From positions 1 through 24,712 of IMG/VR virus record IMGVR_UViG_3300020187_000205: a DNA stretch of 24,712 nucleotides; one strand, 5' to 3'. The notes beneath the pieces are model-generated. The model searched no databases, was not told the DNA's origin, and saw nothing but the letters and a program-made list of their open reading frames with translations. This DNA is from a virus. Positions 15,146-24,712 of this stretch are shown piece by piece. Position 1 is the first letter of the stretch; the number at the start of each line of letters is the position of its first letter. The translations under genes were made by a program, and so were the position numbers.

Positions 15146-16838
15146 ATGTCGGACGATACTTTATTTAAACTTTTTGGTTTTGAAATCAAAAAATCGGGTA
15201 AGGGTGTTGCTAAAACACCTGACCTTAAATCTGTGGTTCCTCCTACTGACAATGATGGAGCAGGATATGTAACATCATCTGCTGGTTATTTTGGTCAGTA
15301 TGTTAACATCGATGGAGATAATGCCAAAGATGTGCACCAATTAATTATGCGATATCGAGGAGTTTCACAGAACTCAGAAGTAGATATGGCAGTTGAAGAA
15401 ATTGTAAACGAAAGCATCACCTCATCAGAGTTAGAAATGAACGTCCAAATTAATCTGGACGATATAGATGCAACAACTAAAATTAAAAAAACTATGACAG
15501 AAGAGTTTAAGCAGATTCTGAACATGCTAAACTTTACAGATTTAGGTCATGATATTTTTCGCTCGTGGTATATTGATGGTAGGATATTTTATCATCTTCT
15601 TATCGACGAAGCAAACCCAAAGCAAGGTGTTAAAGAAATTAGAAACATCGATGCTGCCAAAATTCGAAAAGTTAAAAATATTTCTACTAAGAAAGACCCC
15701 AAGACTGGGGTAAAAATTATTGACAACGTGGACGAGTTTTATATCTACGAAGAAAAACCCGGCATAAATCAACAAGCTGGTGCAGTAAAATTCTCTACCG
15801 ATTCTATTACCTATGTAACGTCTGGTCTTTTAGACGAAACAAAAAAGAAAGTTGTGTCCCACTTACATAAGGCACTTAAACCTATTAATCAATTACGAAT
15901 GATGGAAGACTCGTTAGTCATCTATCGTCTTGCTCGTGCGCCAGAACGTAGAATTTTCTATATCGACGTAGGTAACTTACCTCGCGGTAAGGCAGAGCAG
16001 TACATGAAAGACATCATGGCAAAGTATCGTAACAAATTAGTCTACGATGCAAACACCGGCGAACTCAAAGATGATCGTAAACATATGTCTATGCTCGAAG
16101 ACTTTTGGTTGCCAAGACGAGAAGGTGGACGAGGAACCGAAATCTCAACACTTCCTGGGGGAGATAACTTAGGTCAGATTGATGATATACTTTATTTCCA
16201 AAAAAGATTATACCGTTCATTAAACGTTCCTGCCCAGAGGTTAGAACAAGAAAACAATTTTTCTCTTGGTCGATCAAATGAAATTACTAGGGATGAGATT
16301 AAATTCCAAAAATTTATCGACAGACTTCGCAGAAAATTCTCACACATTTTCCTAAATATCCTCAAAAAACAATTGATTCTTAAAGGTGTTATTACTGAGC
16401 AAGATTGGGATCAATGGAAAGGTGACATTCAAGTAGATTTTATTAAAGACAATCATTATGTCGAATTAAAAGAATCCGAAATAATGCGTGAGCGTTTAGG
16501 TCTTATGAGTGAGGCAACTCAATTTGCGGGTGAGTATATATCTAAAGAATGGATATGGAAAAATGTTCTTAGAATGGACGACGATGAAATAAAAGAAGTT
16601 CAGAAACAAATGGAAGGCGAAGATAATGAGGGCGGCATGGATGCAGAAGAACCTGCTGCTGCTGCTGATGGTCCTCCTGAGGCACCAGCGGCACCAGAAT
16701 CGCCACAGGCAGCGCCTATTAACATTAACGTTAATGGCGGTGAGGTAGAAAAGAAAAAAACTGACAAGAAAGAAACCTATATCCCGTCACAAGAAGATGA
16801 ACTTCTCGAAAACATGACTCGGTTTATGAGCAAATTGA

Positions 16839-16852
<14 letters not shown>
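15146..16852 (+). CDS. 20: Portal vertex protein gp20
   Basis: This 568-residue protein has the T4-like portal pattern. IMRYRGVSQNSEVDMAVEEI lies near residues 67-86, followed by NESI. FRSWYIDGRIFYHLLID is near 136-152. A long conserved block runs from RAPERRIFYIDVGNLPRGKAE (~264) to DFWLPRREGGRGTEISTLPGG (~320-340), followed by LNVPAQRLEQENNFSLGRSN. It forms the dodecameric ring for head nucleation, gp17 docking and neck attachment. T4 gp20 is 524 residues. The extra length is a C-terminal tail of residues ~491-545 rich in Ala, Pro, Glu and Lys, probably disordered. The ribosome site is GAGGATC. The last 14 bases overlap the collagen-like gene, indicating coupling. Confidence 0.96.
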
Positions 16853-17957
<1,105 letters not shown>

Positions 17958-17961
17958 TTCT

Positions 17962-17969
17962 TATAAATA
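17962..17969 (+). promoter_or_regulatory. T4-type late promoter (TATAAATA) for the 863-residue structural gene
   Basis: This exact TATAAATA match lies 4 bases after the collagen-like gene's stop and 63 nt before the next ATG, which has a good ribosome site (AAAGGAAA). It probably drives the genes at 18033, 20647 and 20854. Confidence 0.8.
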
Positions 17970-18032
17970 ATAGCGTTACTAACTTGCTTTATGTATACAG
18001 CGATTTTTAAAGACTAAAAAAAGGAAAATGAT

Positions 18033-20624
18033 ATGGCGATCATTAACGATCCCGATCAGTTAAGTCAGGGTTTAGAAACTGCCGTTGCAGATATGCGATT
18101 CTCCGGTCAAACCGGAGCGCAAGTCACGATTACATCAGCAGGTACTTCTCTTCCGACCATTACTGCGGGAGATTATTTCGAAATTCGTGGGGCAATTAAC
18201 CCCGAAAACAATGGACTCTATTTAGAAGACGGCGGGTCGCCTACTACGGGATCTGTCACTGCTTCTAAAGTAGGCGGTTCTGCTGCTGATCCTCAAAACT
18301 CTGCGGTAGATAACACTGGCGCTAGTGCGCTTCATGACGATGGAACCGTAACAGAAGAAAAATCAGTATTCTTTGACACTATTAAACGTGAGATCTGGTT
18401 AATCCCAGGTCAAGGTAGTTTAACAGGCGGTGTCAATGCTACGGATACTGGTGTTATTCTCCAGTTCTTATACTCATTTGCAAAAGAAGAATGGAAAAAC
18501 GACAACACTCTTATCGTGCACCCATTCCCTTTCACTGCTATTACACCAGAACAGTTCGAATTAAGTTCTGGGTGGACATTCCACCGTGGAGCAGTTGGTA
18601 AAGGCACCACGTATGAGGCAACTCAGTTAATCCGTACTGGTGGTTTCCGAGAAGTTGCAGTAAACGGAACTCTTAACGACGAATTTGCTTCTATCGTATC
18701 TTTGGGTACGTTTGAAGACGCTACGAATGACAAAGCATACTTCCAGCAGGGTGACGATATTACTGACACCACTGCCCCAACAGACTTCTCATTCTTTGGT
18801 CCCGTTAACGAAGTTGTTACTACTTACAGTTACAAAACTTCATTGGGCGACATTGCTATTGCAGGAAATGGTAGTGCTAACACTATTACCTCAAGCGGTG
18901 CTGGTGTTGTTAACTTCAAAACACTAGGTTTCAAAGAAGGTGGTCAGATTACAGTTGTAACATCTGATACTGCTGGTGACTTAACTGCTGCTGTCGGTGG
19001 AACATACACCATTGACACCATTACGACTGTTTCTACGACGAATGATACAATAACGTTGACTAATGGTTTGCTTGCGAATGATGCGACCAATACCACGTTT
19101 ACTGCGGCAGTGAATAACAGAAACATTCTGAACATCTTCTTGCGTGAACCAGAAAATGGTGGTGATACAAACGGTAAGACATTCGGGTTTTCTGATCTTG
19201 CGGCAATTGGTGCTGATGCATCGGGTCTTGACAACAAAGTATTCCGATTCCCCCTTACCAACGCAACCGATCTTAAAATTAGTGAAGAAGATGCAACGAT
19301 TGCAGTAACCTCTCCATGGACTGAGGTTAAAATCCGTTACTTCAACACTAATGCATTTACCCGAGAAGTAGATGTCGAGGGTGGTAGCCCACGAAGTTTT
19401 GGTGTTGTAATTGACGTAGGTACGGTTTCTGGTGTTGATGGTGTAACAAACGGAACAACCACTTTCACTAGTGCTGACTCTCCATGGGCAACTGATGCTA
19501 CCTTTGTAGGTGGAACATTAACAATTCATGAGGGTAATGCAAAAGCCAGTTATGGTATTGTCAGCGTTACTGATGCAAACACTATCGTGCTTGACGCAAC
19601 AGCAACAGCAGATACTGGTGCTTCCTTTACATTGCAGAGAGCAACGCCCGTTGTTGCAACGACTCAAGAGATTTTTGAATCTGTTCAGTATCAATTGCGA
19701 CAAAATTCTGATATTAACGCAACAAGCGTTGCTGCTGATGCGGTCACAGGTTCGCTCGCAACAGAACTTCTGTTCTTTACGGGTGACAATTTAAGATCTG
19801 GTTCAGAATCTGGCGCTTCTGAAAACCCTGTTACCAGTTCTGCTGGTAATGGTGTAATCATTGAAGGATTCAAACCAGAAGATCTCAACATTTTAACTTT
19901 CGTTGATAACGGAGGGGAAGCTAGAGCATTCCCGTTCGTAACGTCAATCATACTTTCATTTAACGATAACTTGTTTAGTTCAGGTGGCGTTAATGACGGT
20001 AAGGTTTGGTTGTTCTTCCAATACACCAAACAGTTCAACGTGACTAATACTGTGACGATTGGAAACCCTAGTGCTGGTGCCGCACAGTTTACCACTACCA
20101 GTGGTGCTGTAAACTTCCCAAGTACAAGTCTTGTTGTTGATGACTATTTGGATATTCAAGGGTTTCCAACAGCATCAAACAATGGATTGTGGAGAGTAGA
20201 ATCAATTGCAACTGCAACGGATTTCACACTCTTCAAGGTTGATGGTGCCACGATTGTTCCTGAAGCTTCTGGTATAGGTAATTGTATTATGCGTGAGAAC
20301 CCCATCAACTCACCACAAACAATTGTGGTGCAGGATGATACTGGTGCTGATATTGCAGTAGATATTAATGCCGCAACAATCACCAAGGGTTTTGCATATA
20401 CGACAAACGTGCAGGGCGGTAGAACCCAAGCAGGTTCGACCAATTCTGGTGGTAATGTAGGCACTGGTGATAACGTGTATGACGCAGTAGTGGTTGCAAG
20501 AGCAATTGGTCTTGAAGAAGGACAGTTTGTAGAATCTGCTCCTACAAATATACCGAAGTCTACTGCTCCGATTACAATCAGTCTCGTTGCTGCTAAGGAA
20601 AGAAACTACTCTGATCCTGTATAA
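18033..20624 (+). CDS. Large beta-rich virion structural protein with four repeated modules
   Basis: This 863-residue protein has no enzymatic motif, signal peptide or membrane segment. Residues ~110-235 contain VFFDTIKREIWLIPGQGSL, FLYSFAKEEWKNDNTL, FPFTAITPEQFEL and LIRTGGFREV. I recall this pattern from structural proteins of marine phages but cannot name it. Four short modules of similar pattern flank or follow it (residues ~23-80, ~273-360, ~464-537, ~674-741). Each has a hydrophobic G-x-x-(L/I)-x-(I/V) strand, and some have an NNGL(Y/W) turn and an x-x-V-x-(S/T)-x-x-T-(I/F)-x-L strand. The best pair is YFEIRG...NNGLY (48-63) with YLDIQG...NNGLW (705-720). The start has a strong ribosome site and a late promoter. 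A tail-fibre or capsid-decoration role is inferred from size, composition and position. Confidence 0.75.
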   Translation: MAIINDPDQLSQGLETAVADMRFSGQTGAQVTITSAGTSLPTITAGDYFEIRGAINPENNGLYLEDGGSPTTGSVTASKVGGSAADPQNSAVDNTGASALHDDGTVTEEKSVFFDTIKREIWLIPGQGSLTGGVNATDTGVILQFLYSFAKEEWKNDNTLIVHPFPFTAITPEQFELSSGWTFHRGAVGKGTTYEATQLIRTGGFREVAVNGTLNDEFASIVSLGTFEDATNDKAYFQQGDDITDTTAPTDFSFFGPVNEVVTTYSYKTSLGDIAIAGNGSANTITSSGAGVVNFKTLGFKEGGQITVVTSDTAGDLTAAVGGTYTIDTITTVSTTNDTITLTNGLLANDATNTTFTAAVNNRNILNIFLREPENGGDTNGKTFGFSDLAAIGADASGLDNKVFRFPLTNATDLKISEEDATIAVTSPWTEVKIRYFNTNAFTREVDVEGGSPRSFGVVIDVGTVSGVDGVTNGTTTFTSADSPWATDATFVGGTLTIHEGNAKASYGIVSVTDANTIVLDATATADTGASFTLQRATPVVATTQEIFESVQYQLRQNSDINATSVAADAVTGSLATELLFFTGDNLRSGSESGASENPVTSSAGNGVIIEGFKPEDLNILTFVDNGGEARAFPFVTSIILSFNDNLFSSGGVNDGKVWLFFQYTKQFNVTNTVTIGNPSAGAAQFTTTSGAVNFPSTSLVVDDYLDIQGFPTASNNGLWRVESIATATDFTLFKVDGATIVPEASGIGNCIMRENPINSPQTIVVQDDTGADIAVDINAATITKGFAYTTNVQGGRTQAGSTNSGGNVGTGDNVYDAVVVARAIGLEEGQFVESAPTNIPKSTAPITISLVAAKERNYSDPV

Positions 20625-20646
20625 TTTTACATAACTGGAATATAAT

Positions 20647-20847
20647 ATGACTTTATTAAGTAAGAAAGATGCTGCTGATGTTCTCAGCATGAGTGAAGAT
20701 GAATTGATGTTTGCAGTGCAACTAAACAAGATCCAAGCGGGGGTTGATGATGACACCCTCGCTTGGACTTTTGTGCTTGAAGATGTTTTAAAATTGAAAC
20801 AACAAATCGAAGATCAAGAAGCGCTAGACAAACAAGAAGATGCATAA
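20647..20847 (+). CDS. Small HTH_17/MerR-like protein
   Basis: This 66-residue protein lies between two large structural genes, 22 bases after one and 6 bases before the next. Residues 3-53 follow the excisionase/MerR-type helix-turn-helix layout: LLSKKDAADVLSMSEDELMF matches the L-(S/T)-x-x-(E/D)-A-A-x-x-L-x-(V/M)-S-x-x-x-(L/V) pattern. It is followed by a short wing (AWTFVLEDVLKL) where excisionase-like domains have WRFxxxDLxxF. The C-terminal ~15 residues are acidic and Gln-rich. The usual basic residues of the recognition helix are largely absent (EDELMFAVQLNK), so DNA binding is doubtful. Upstream is only a weak TGGA ribosome site. It could regulate late genes, act as an adaptor or chaperone for neighbouring proteins, or be a minor virion protein. 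Confidence 0.65.
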   Translation: MTLLSKKDAADVLSMSEDELMFAVQLNKIQAGVDDDTLAWTFVLEDVLKLKQQIEDQEALDKQEDA

Positions 20848-20853
20848 CAAAAA

Positions 20854-22686
20854 ATGGCAGGAACATACTCAACAAATCTGACCACATTCCTCGAAGGTCT
20901 CTCCTCTGAGACTTGGAGCGAACCCGCAAACAATACCGGCTACAATGATATGCGAGCGGCAACCACGGAAGGTGATACCGACGATTTCATTCAAGGTGCT
21001 GAGTGTACTTCTGGTCAACCAGGTCCTGCAAACGGCGCGGGTGTAAGTGCCTTACTTGGTGTCGGCACCGCATTAACTGTTCCTACAGATGGTGCTATTT
21101 TAACGTGGATTAAATACGATGCATCGGTTGGTCTAAACGCCAACAACGGTGTTAGAATGTGTATTGGAACCGGAACTAGTAACTTCTATGCATACTATCA
21201 TTTTGGACAAGAGAACTATACTTACGGTGGTTGGAAAAATCTTGCCCAAAGCAACCATGACCAACTTGCTAACGTCACTCTAACAAATCCTGTCATTAAT
21301 GAAGATGAAATTCCAAACGGCACCCCTGCTAATGAAAACTATACTCATGTAGGATGGGCGGCGGCAACTACAACAACACCAGGTAAAGGTCAGGGTTACA
21401 AGGTAGATGTTATTCGTTACGGAAGGTGTGATATTGAAGTCACTGGTGGAACCAACACCGCAGTAGATAATACCGCATCTGGTGCACTTTCTAGTTCTGC
21501 CGCCAACTTTGCACAGATTGCAGAGTTTAACGATTACAATGGTGGTGGTAGTGCGACTACTGGGTCAGGTGGAGCAACTTGGACTTCAGTAGATACTGGA
21601 TTTCATCGTCTTGGAATCTTTCAGGCAGTAACGGGCGGTTACATATACAAAGGGTTGTTGAATTTAGGATTGACGGGAACTAACGTCTACTTTGATGCCG
21701 CTAATGAAAACATCAGTATAGACGATACGAGAAAAATTACTGATCAGTTCAACTTGATAGAAATCAGAGGCACAGGTAGCACTGTTAACTGGGAAACCGT
21801 ACAGTTTGTTTCTAATGCAATTAGATCATTAGGAAGTATAACTGTCGTTGATAATGCTACCGTAAACTTTACTGGTTGTTCTTTCACGGCAATGGATTCG
21901 TTCATCTTTCAATCCAATAGCACGTTGGTTGATACAACCTTTCGTAGATGTAATGATGTAACACAGGGTGGTGGTACGTTTACATCGTGTACGTTTGAAA
22001 ATCCTCAAAGTTCTGCTGGACTTATATCAACACCTTCTACTATTAATTTAGCGACTAATTCACTATTCAGTACAATTTCAGCAACAGGAAATGCTGTTGA
22101 TTTGGGAACAGTGACATCAAGTGCAACGGTAGACTGGAATGGTAATGAACTTGTTTCTCCAAGTAATAGATGGACTGGTGTTGCAGGAAACGGTATTTCA
22201 ACTACCGCGAACGGTGCAATAAAGATTACTGCAACAGGTGGAAACACTATTGTAGTAGATATTAATGTATTGAATAGCGCAACAATTCCCACAGTAGAAA
22301 CCGATATTACAGGGATTACTGGTGGTGGATCGTTGACTGTAAACATAATCAATTCCGTTGCACTGACGTTGACAAATATACTTGATGGTACTGAAATAGT
22401 AGTTCTTGATTCTAGGGATGACGTTACGCCATACGATGCACCCACCGTCATTTCGAGAGTAGAAAATTTAACAGGTGGTGTAGATGTCGGTAGTACTGCG
22501 GTCAACGGTACTGCGGGTGGAACCACGAACGCAAATACTTTCACGTTTAATGCAAATAGTGGTGCGACTTTATACATTAAAGCATTCAATACAGGTTTTA
22601 TTGCGGATACTATTGTCGATTCATACACAACATCACAGAACATTCAAATATCACAACGTGCAGATAGGGTGTTTTCTAACCCATAA
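20854..22686 (+). CDS. Virion structural protein with beta-helix-like middle region
   Basis: This 610-residue protein is Gly/Thr/Asn/Ser-rich. Residues ~1-190 have Trp/Tyr-rich strands (FYAYYHFGQENYTYGGW; NYTHVGW), suggesting a globular lectin-like or capping domain. Residues ~300-480 show short repeated strands (ATVNFTGCSFTAMDSF, STLVDTTFRRCNDV, GTFTSCTFENPQ), typical of a right-handed parallel beta-helix as in phage fibres and depolymerases. No catalytic residues can be assigned. Residues ~490-610 form a C-terminal domain ending NIQISQRADRVFSNP. I recall a similar Q-x-D-R-V-(F/Y)-x-N-P ending in marine phage structural proteins. The ATG lies 6 bases after the small HTH-like gene and has no good ribosome site, so translational coupling is likely. 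The role as a tail or fibre component is inferred. Confidence 0.77.
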   Translation: MAGTYSTNLTTFLEGLSSETWSEPANNTGYNDMRAATTEGDTDDFIQGAECTSGQPGPANGAGVSALLGVGTALTVPTDGAILTWIKYDASVGLNANNGVRMCIGTGTSNFYAYYHFGQENYTYGGWKNLAQSNHDQLANVTLTNPVINEDEIPNGTPANENYTHVGWAAATTTTPGKGQGYKVDVIRYGRCDIEVTGGTNTAVDNTASGALSSSAANFAQIAEFNDYNGGGSATTGSGGATWTSVDTGFHRLGIFQAVTGGYIYKGLLNLGLTGTNVYFDAANENISIDDTRKITDQFNLIEIRGTGSTVNWETVQFVSNAIRSLGSITVVDNATVNFTGCSFTAMDSFIFQSNSTLVDTTFRRCNDVTQGGGTFTSCTFENPQSSAGLISTPSTINLATNSLFSTISATGNAVDLGTVTSSATVDWNGNELVSPSNRWTGVAGNGISTTANGAIKITATGGNTIVVDINVLNSATIPTVETDITGITGGGSLTVNIINSVALTLTNILDGTEIVVLDSRDDVTPYDAPTVISRVENLTGGVDVGSTAVNGTAGGTTNANTFTFNANSGATLYIKAFNTGFIADTIVDSYTTSQNIQISQRADRVFSNP

Positions 22687-22690
22687 CCAG

Positions 22691-22698
22691 TATAAATA
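22691..22698 (+). promoter_or_regulatory. T4-type late promoter (TATAAATA) for the last gene
   Basis: This exact TATAAATA match lies 4 bases after the stop of the 610-residue gene and 36 nt before the next ATG, which has CAGGATT as its ribosome site. Confidence 0.8.
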
Positions 22699-22734
22699 GA
22701 ACTATTAAGAAAAAATTATTAACAGGATTCAATA

Positions 22735-24712
22735 ATGGCAGGCGAAAAACGATTTACTAGGATACCACCGGAGAGTACGGGTGACCGTTTGTACATGGTC
22801 CATACTGCCGAGATCGAATTTGTTCAAAAATTAGATGCACAAGGTGGAGATACCGGTCACGTTTGGAATATTGGTAAACGATATGACATTGTTGGATTTT
22901 TAGGTGGTGATGTTCACGTTCACGGTGTTTATGATAAAGGTGATGGTACAGGTATTCTTGCGGTTCACTACAACGCATCTGCTAAATTTGAAAATGCAGT
23001 ACCCGAAGCGCTTGCAGTAATTTCTTATAACGGTACTCCCATCTGTAAAGTAGGAGTTGCATACGATGTTTATGTTCCTACAACACACCTTATGGGATAC
23101 GACAATCCAGAGTATGGATTAGAAATTGATCGTTTCGGCGCGGCAAACATTAGGTTTTCGGAAGGACAACCAGAACTTGCTGCTTATGGTCAGTTGCGTA
23201 TTGCTAACTCTAAAGTTCTTGCCAGATACAATTTTGATGTTAGCGCAATGCCTGATCAATTTGCTAACTCTCTTTTAGGTTCTGGCACAGCAGTTTGGGA
23301 TCCAGGTAAGAAATGGATACGTCTTGGTTTAGAAGGCAATCTTGGCAATGGCGCTTCTGGAGACCTTGCAACAAACACTTCGCATCTCTATCACCCATTA
23401 TCATATGGTTCTGGCGTCTTCGTTATTATGGGTACTGTGGTTCCTGATACTGGTAAAGCAACCTGTGTGAGAAACTGGGGACCATTTGATGCAACCGATG
23501 GATTTATGTTCCGTCTTACTGGGTCAGGTCTTTCTGTCGTACACCGTAGAACCTTTGACGGTGTTCAATCCGAAACAGTCATATCACAGGCAAATTGGAA
23601 CGGAGATCGTCTGGATGGTGCTGGTGGCAACAGCAACAGATCAGGTGTGACACTTGATGTCACAACGGCAAACCAATATTTCTACGATTATCAAGTTTTG
23701 GCGGGAGGTTCTATTCGTTGGGGTATTATCATCAACGGTGAACGAATTATCTGTCACGAAATGGATATGAGTAATCGAACTGACATTGGATGGCAAACAA
23801 ATGCTATCGGATTAAGCGCAAGACCTGTCTGTTGGGCAACCAAGAGATTGTCTGCTCCAACCGAAGATACTGCTGATTATTTTTATGCACTGGGTGCTGG
23901 TGTTTGGACTGATGCTCAAACTGACCCTGTTCAAGAATTGGGAAAGCCAGGATCTCTCGACGAAACGTTCGTGTTCGATAATAAAGTAACTACTGCGGGT
24001 GTTCCATATACGCAGGGTGCTTATTACTTAACCTCAATGCGCCCTATCAGTGTATATCCTGCTGGTTCTCCTGCCGCTGGACAGTTCAATCATTCGTTAT
24101 ATGCACCTGAAACTATTCGTCTTAATTGTTTTAACCAAGATGGGACTTTTCCTGATGGTGAACTTCGAGTATTCTTGAAGTGCATTCTTCGAGGAGAAAA
24201 ATGGGAAAATCCCAGTTATAGCACAATAGAACGAGACGGCGATGCGGCTACTTCGGTTGATGGCATTCGTTCTGTATACAACGCCAAAGGGCATCACATT
24301 GGTCACGGACCAGAAATTCTTCGAGTGCCTATACGAAACGGTGTGTCCGAGATAGATCTTGAAAGGTTGTTCGACAATATTCAATATGGTGCGGTAAGAC
24401 CCAATACAGAAGTAGGTCTTTCAAAACGTAAACAACCGCTAACTAATATCACTGGTAATGTAGATCGTTACAACAGAGGTATTCCTCGTGTAGAAATCGA
24501 AGTTGGAGCAGATCCCGAACGAGGTGGTAACGTTCACTACTTCGAAGAAAAAGATCGAATCGTATTCAAAGATATTGTTGATGCGGGAACAGATGGTCCA
24601 GCAACATTACTGAACAAAGCATTCTATATGTCTTTCTTGTCAAGTAACGATGCTTGGTTGTATGATAGCGATGCGGGTGGGTTATCATTACTCGAAAATG
24701 ATCGTAATACAC
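22735..24712 (+). CDS. Large virion structural protein, 5' part (3' end outside window)
   Basis: Reading frame 1 is open from the ATG at 22735 to the end of the window, 659 complete codons with no stop. The start MAGEKRFTRIPPESTGDR is preceded by a Shine-Dalgarno-like AGGA and a late promoter at 22691. The product differs from its neighbours: it is less repetitive, has more charged, Trp and His residues, and looks globular. Recognisable stretches are RFGAANIRFSEGQPELAAYG and QLRIANSK (residues ~138-165), which I recall from marine phage structural proteins with a FGxL/R-x-S-x-P pattern. There are also GFMFRLTGSGLSVVHRR near 258 and a C-terminal part rich in Asp/Arg pairs. No catalytic motif, signal peptide or membrane segment is visible. 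It is probably a large tail, baseplate or fibre-attachment protein; the function is not identified. Confidence 0.85.
   Translation, partial: MAGEKRFTRIPPESTGDRLYMVHTAEIEFVQKLDAQGGDTGHVWNIGKRYDIVGFLGGDVHVHGVYDKGDGTGILAVHYNASAKFENAVPEALAVISYNGTPICKVGVAYDVYVPTTHLMGYDNPEYGLEIDRFGAANIRFSEGQPELAAYGQLRIANSKVLARYNFDVSAMPDQFANSLLGSGTAVWDPGKKWIRLGLEGNLGNGASGDLATNTSHLYHPLSYGSGVFVIMGTVVPDTGKATCVRNWGPFDATDGFMFRLTGSGLSVVHRRTFDGVQSETVISQANWNGDRLDGAGGNSNRSGVTLDVTTANQYFYDYQVLAGGSIRWGIIINGERIICHEMDMSNRTDIGWQTNAIGLSARPVCWATKRLSAPTEDTADYFYALGAGVWTDAQTDPVQELGKPGSLDETFVFDNKVTTAGVPYTQGAYYLTSMRPISVYPAGSPAAGQFNHSLYAPETIRLNCFNQDGTFPDGELRVFLKCILRGEKWENPSYSTIERDGDAATSVDGIRSVYNAKGHHIGHGPEILRVPIRNGVSEIDLERLFDNIQYGAVRPNTEVGLSKRKQPLTNITGNVDRYNRGIPRVEIEVGADPERGGNVHYFEEKDRIVFKDIVDAGTDGPATLLNKAFYMSFLSSNDAWLYDSDAGGLSLLENDRNT

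Noticed and set aside
16650-16790. Ala/Pro-rich then Lys-rich stretch at the gp20 C-terminus as a separate small gene or frameshift
   Set aside because: The frame is continuous with gp20 and ends in a normal stop. Such tails look like disordered extensions, which I recall in marine portal proteins.
22005-22643. 212-residue open frame on the minus strand inside the 610-residue gene
   Set aside because: The forward frame is a convincing structural protein continuous with its neighbours. The reverse frame is a shadow of a GT-rich repeat region.

Overview
The window looks like part of the late (virion) gene module of a T4-like contractile-tailed phage, most probably a marine one. All genes lie on the + strand, are tightly packed, and run in the T4 order gp13, gp14, gp15, gp16, gp17, gp18, gp19, gp20. 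Several genes are separated by recognisable T4-type late promoters (TATAAATA). Products were recognised by eye from motifs and gene order; no database search was run. The marine assignment rests on the resemblance of gp13, gp14, gp15 and gp20 to cyanophage/pelagiphage versions and on the abundance of LamG-like, Calx-beta-like and collagen-like appendage domains. The host cannot be identified from this sequence.

Layout: 1-1359 is the 3' part of a fibre-like structural gene, in the place where T4 carries wac/gp12. Bases 1381-5015 carry the neck and tail-completion genes gp13, gp14 and gp15; gp15 has a long C-terminal extension with two cadherin/VCBS-like domains and a LamG-like domain. Bases 5025-10749 are an insertion relative to T4: a 1496-residue protein made largely of ~100-residue Calx-beta-like repeats, and a 406-residue relative. 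Bases 10749-12735 carry the terminase pair gp16/gp17. Bases 12821-15084 carry tail sheath gp18 and tail tube gp19. Bases 15146-17957 carry portal gp20 and an overlapping gene for a collagen-like trimeric fibre. Bases 18033-24712 hold a second block of large beta-rich structural proteins (863, 610 and at least 659 residues) with a 66-residue HTH-like protein between the first two. T4 instead has gp67/68/21/22/23 directly after gp20; none of these is visible here.

Late promoters read into gp13 (1355), gp18 (12747), the 863-residue gene (17962) and the last gene (22691), with a degenerate candidate before gp20 (15091). This suggests four or five late transcription units. A hairpin terminator follows gp19, and a 9-bp inverted repeat brackets the gp18 promoter. 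Together the genes build the head-tail connector and neck, package DNA, and make the contractile tail. The inserted repeat proteins probably decorate the neck, tail or capsid as adhesive fibres. There is no gene-free stretch longer than 300 bases, and no tRNA, CRISPR array, insertion sequence or integrase was seen.
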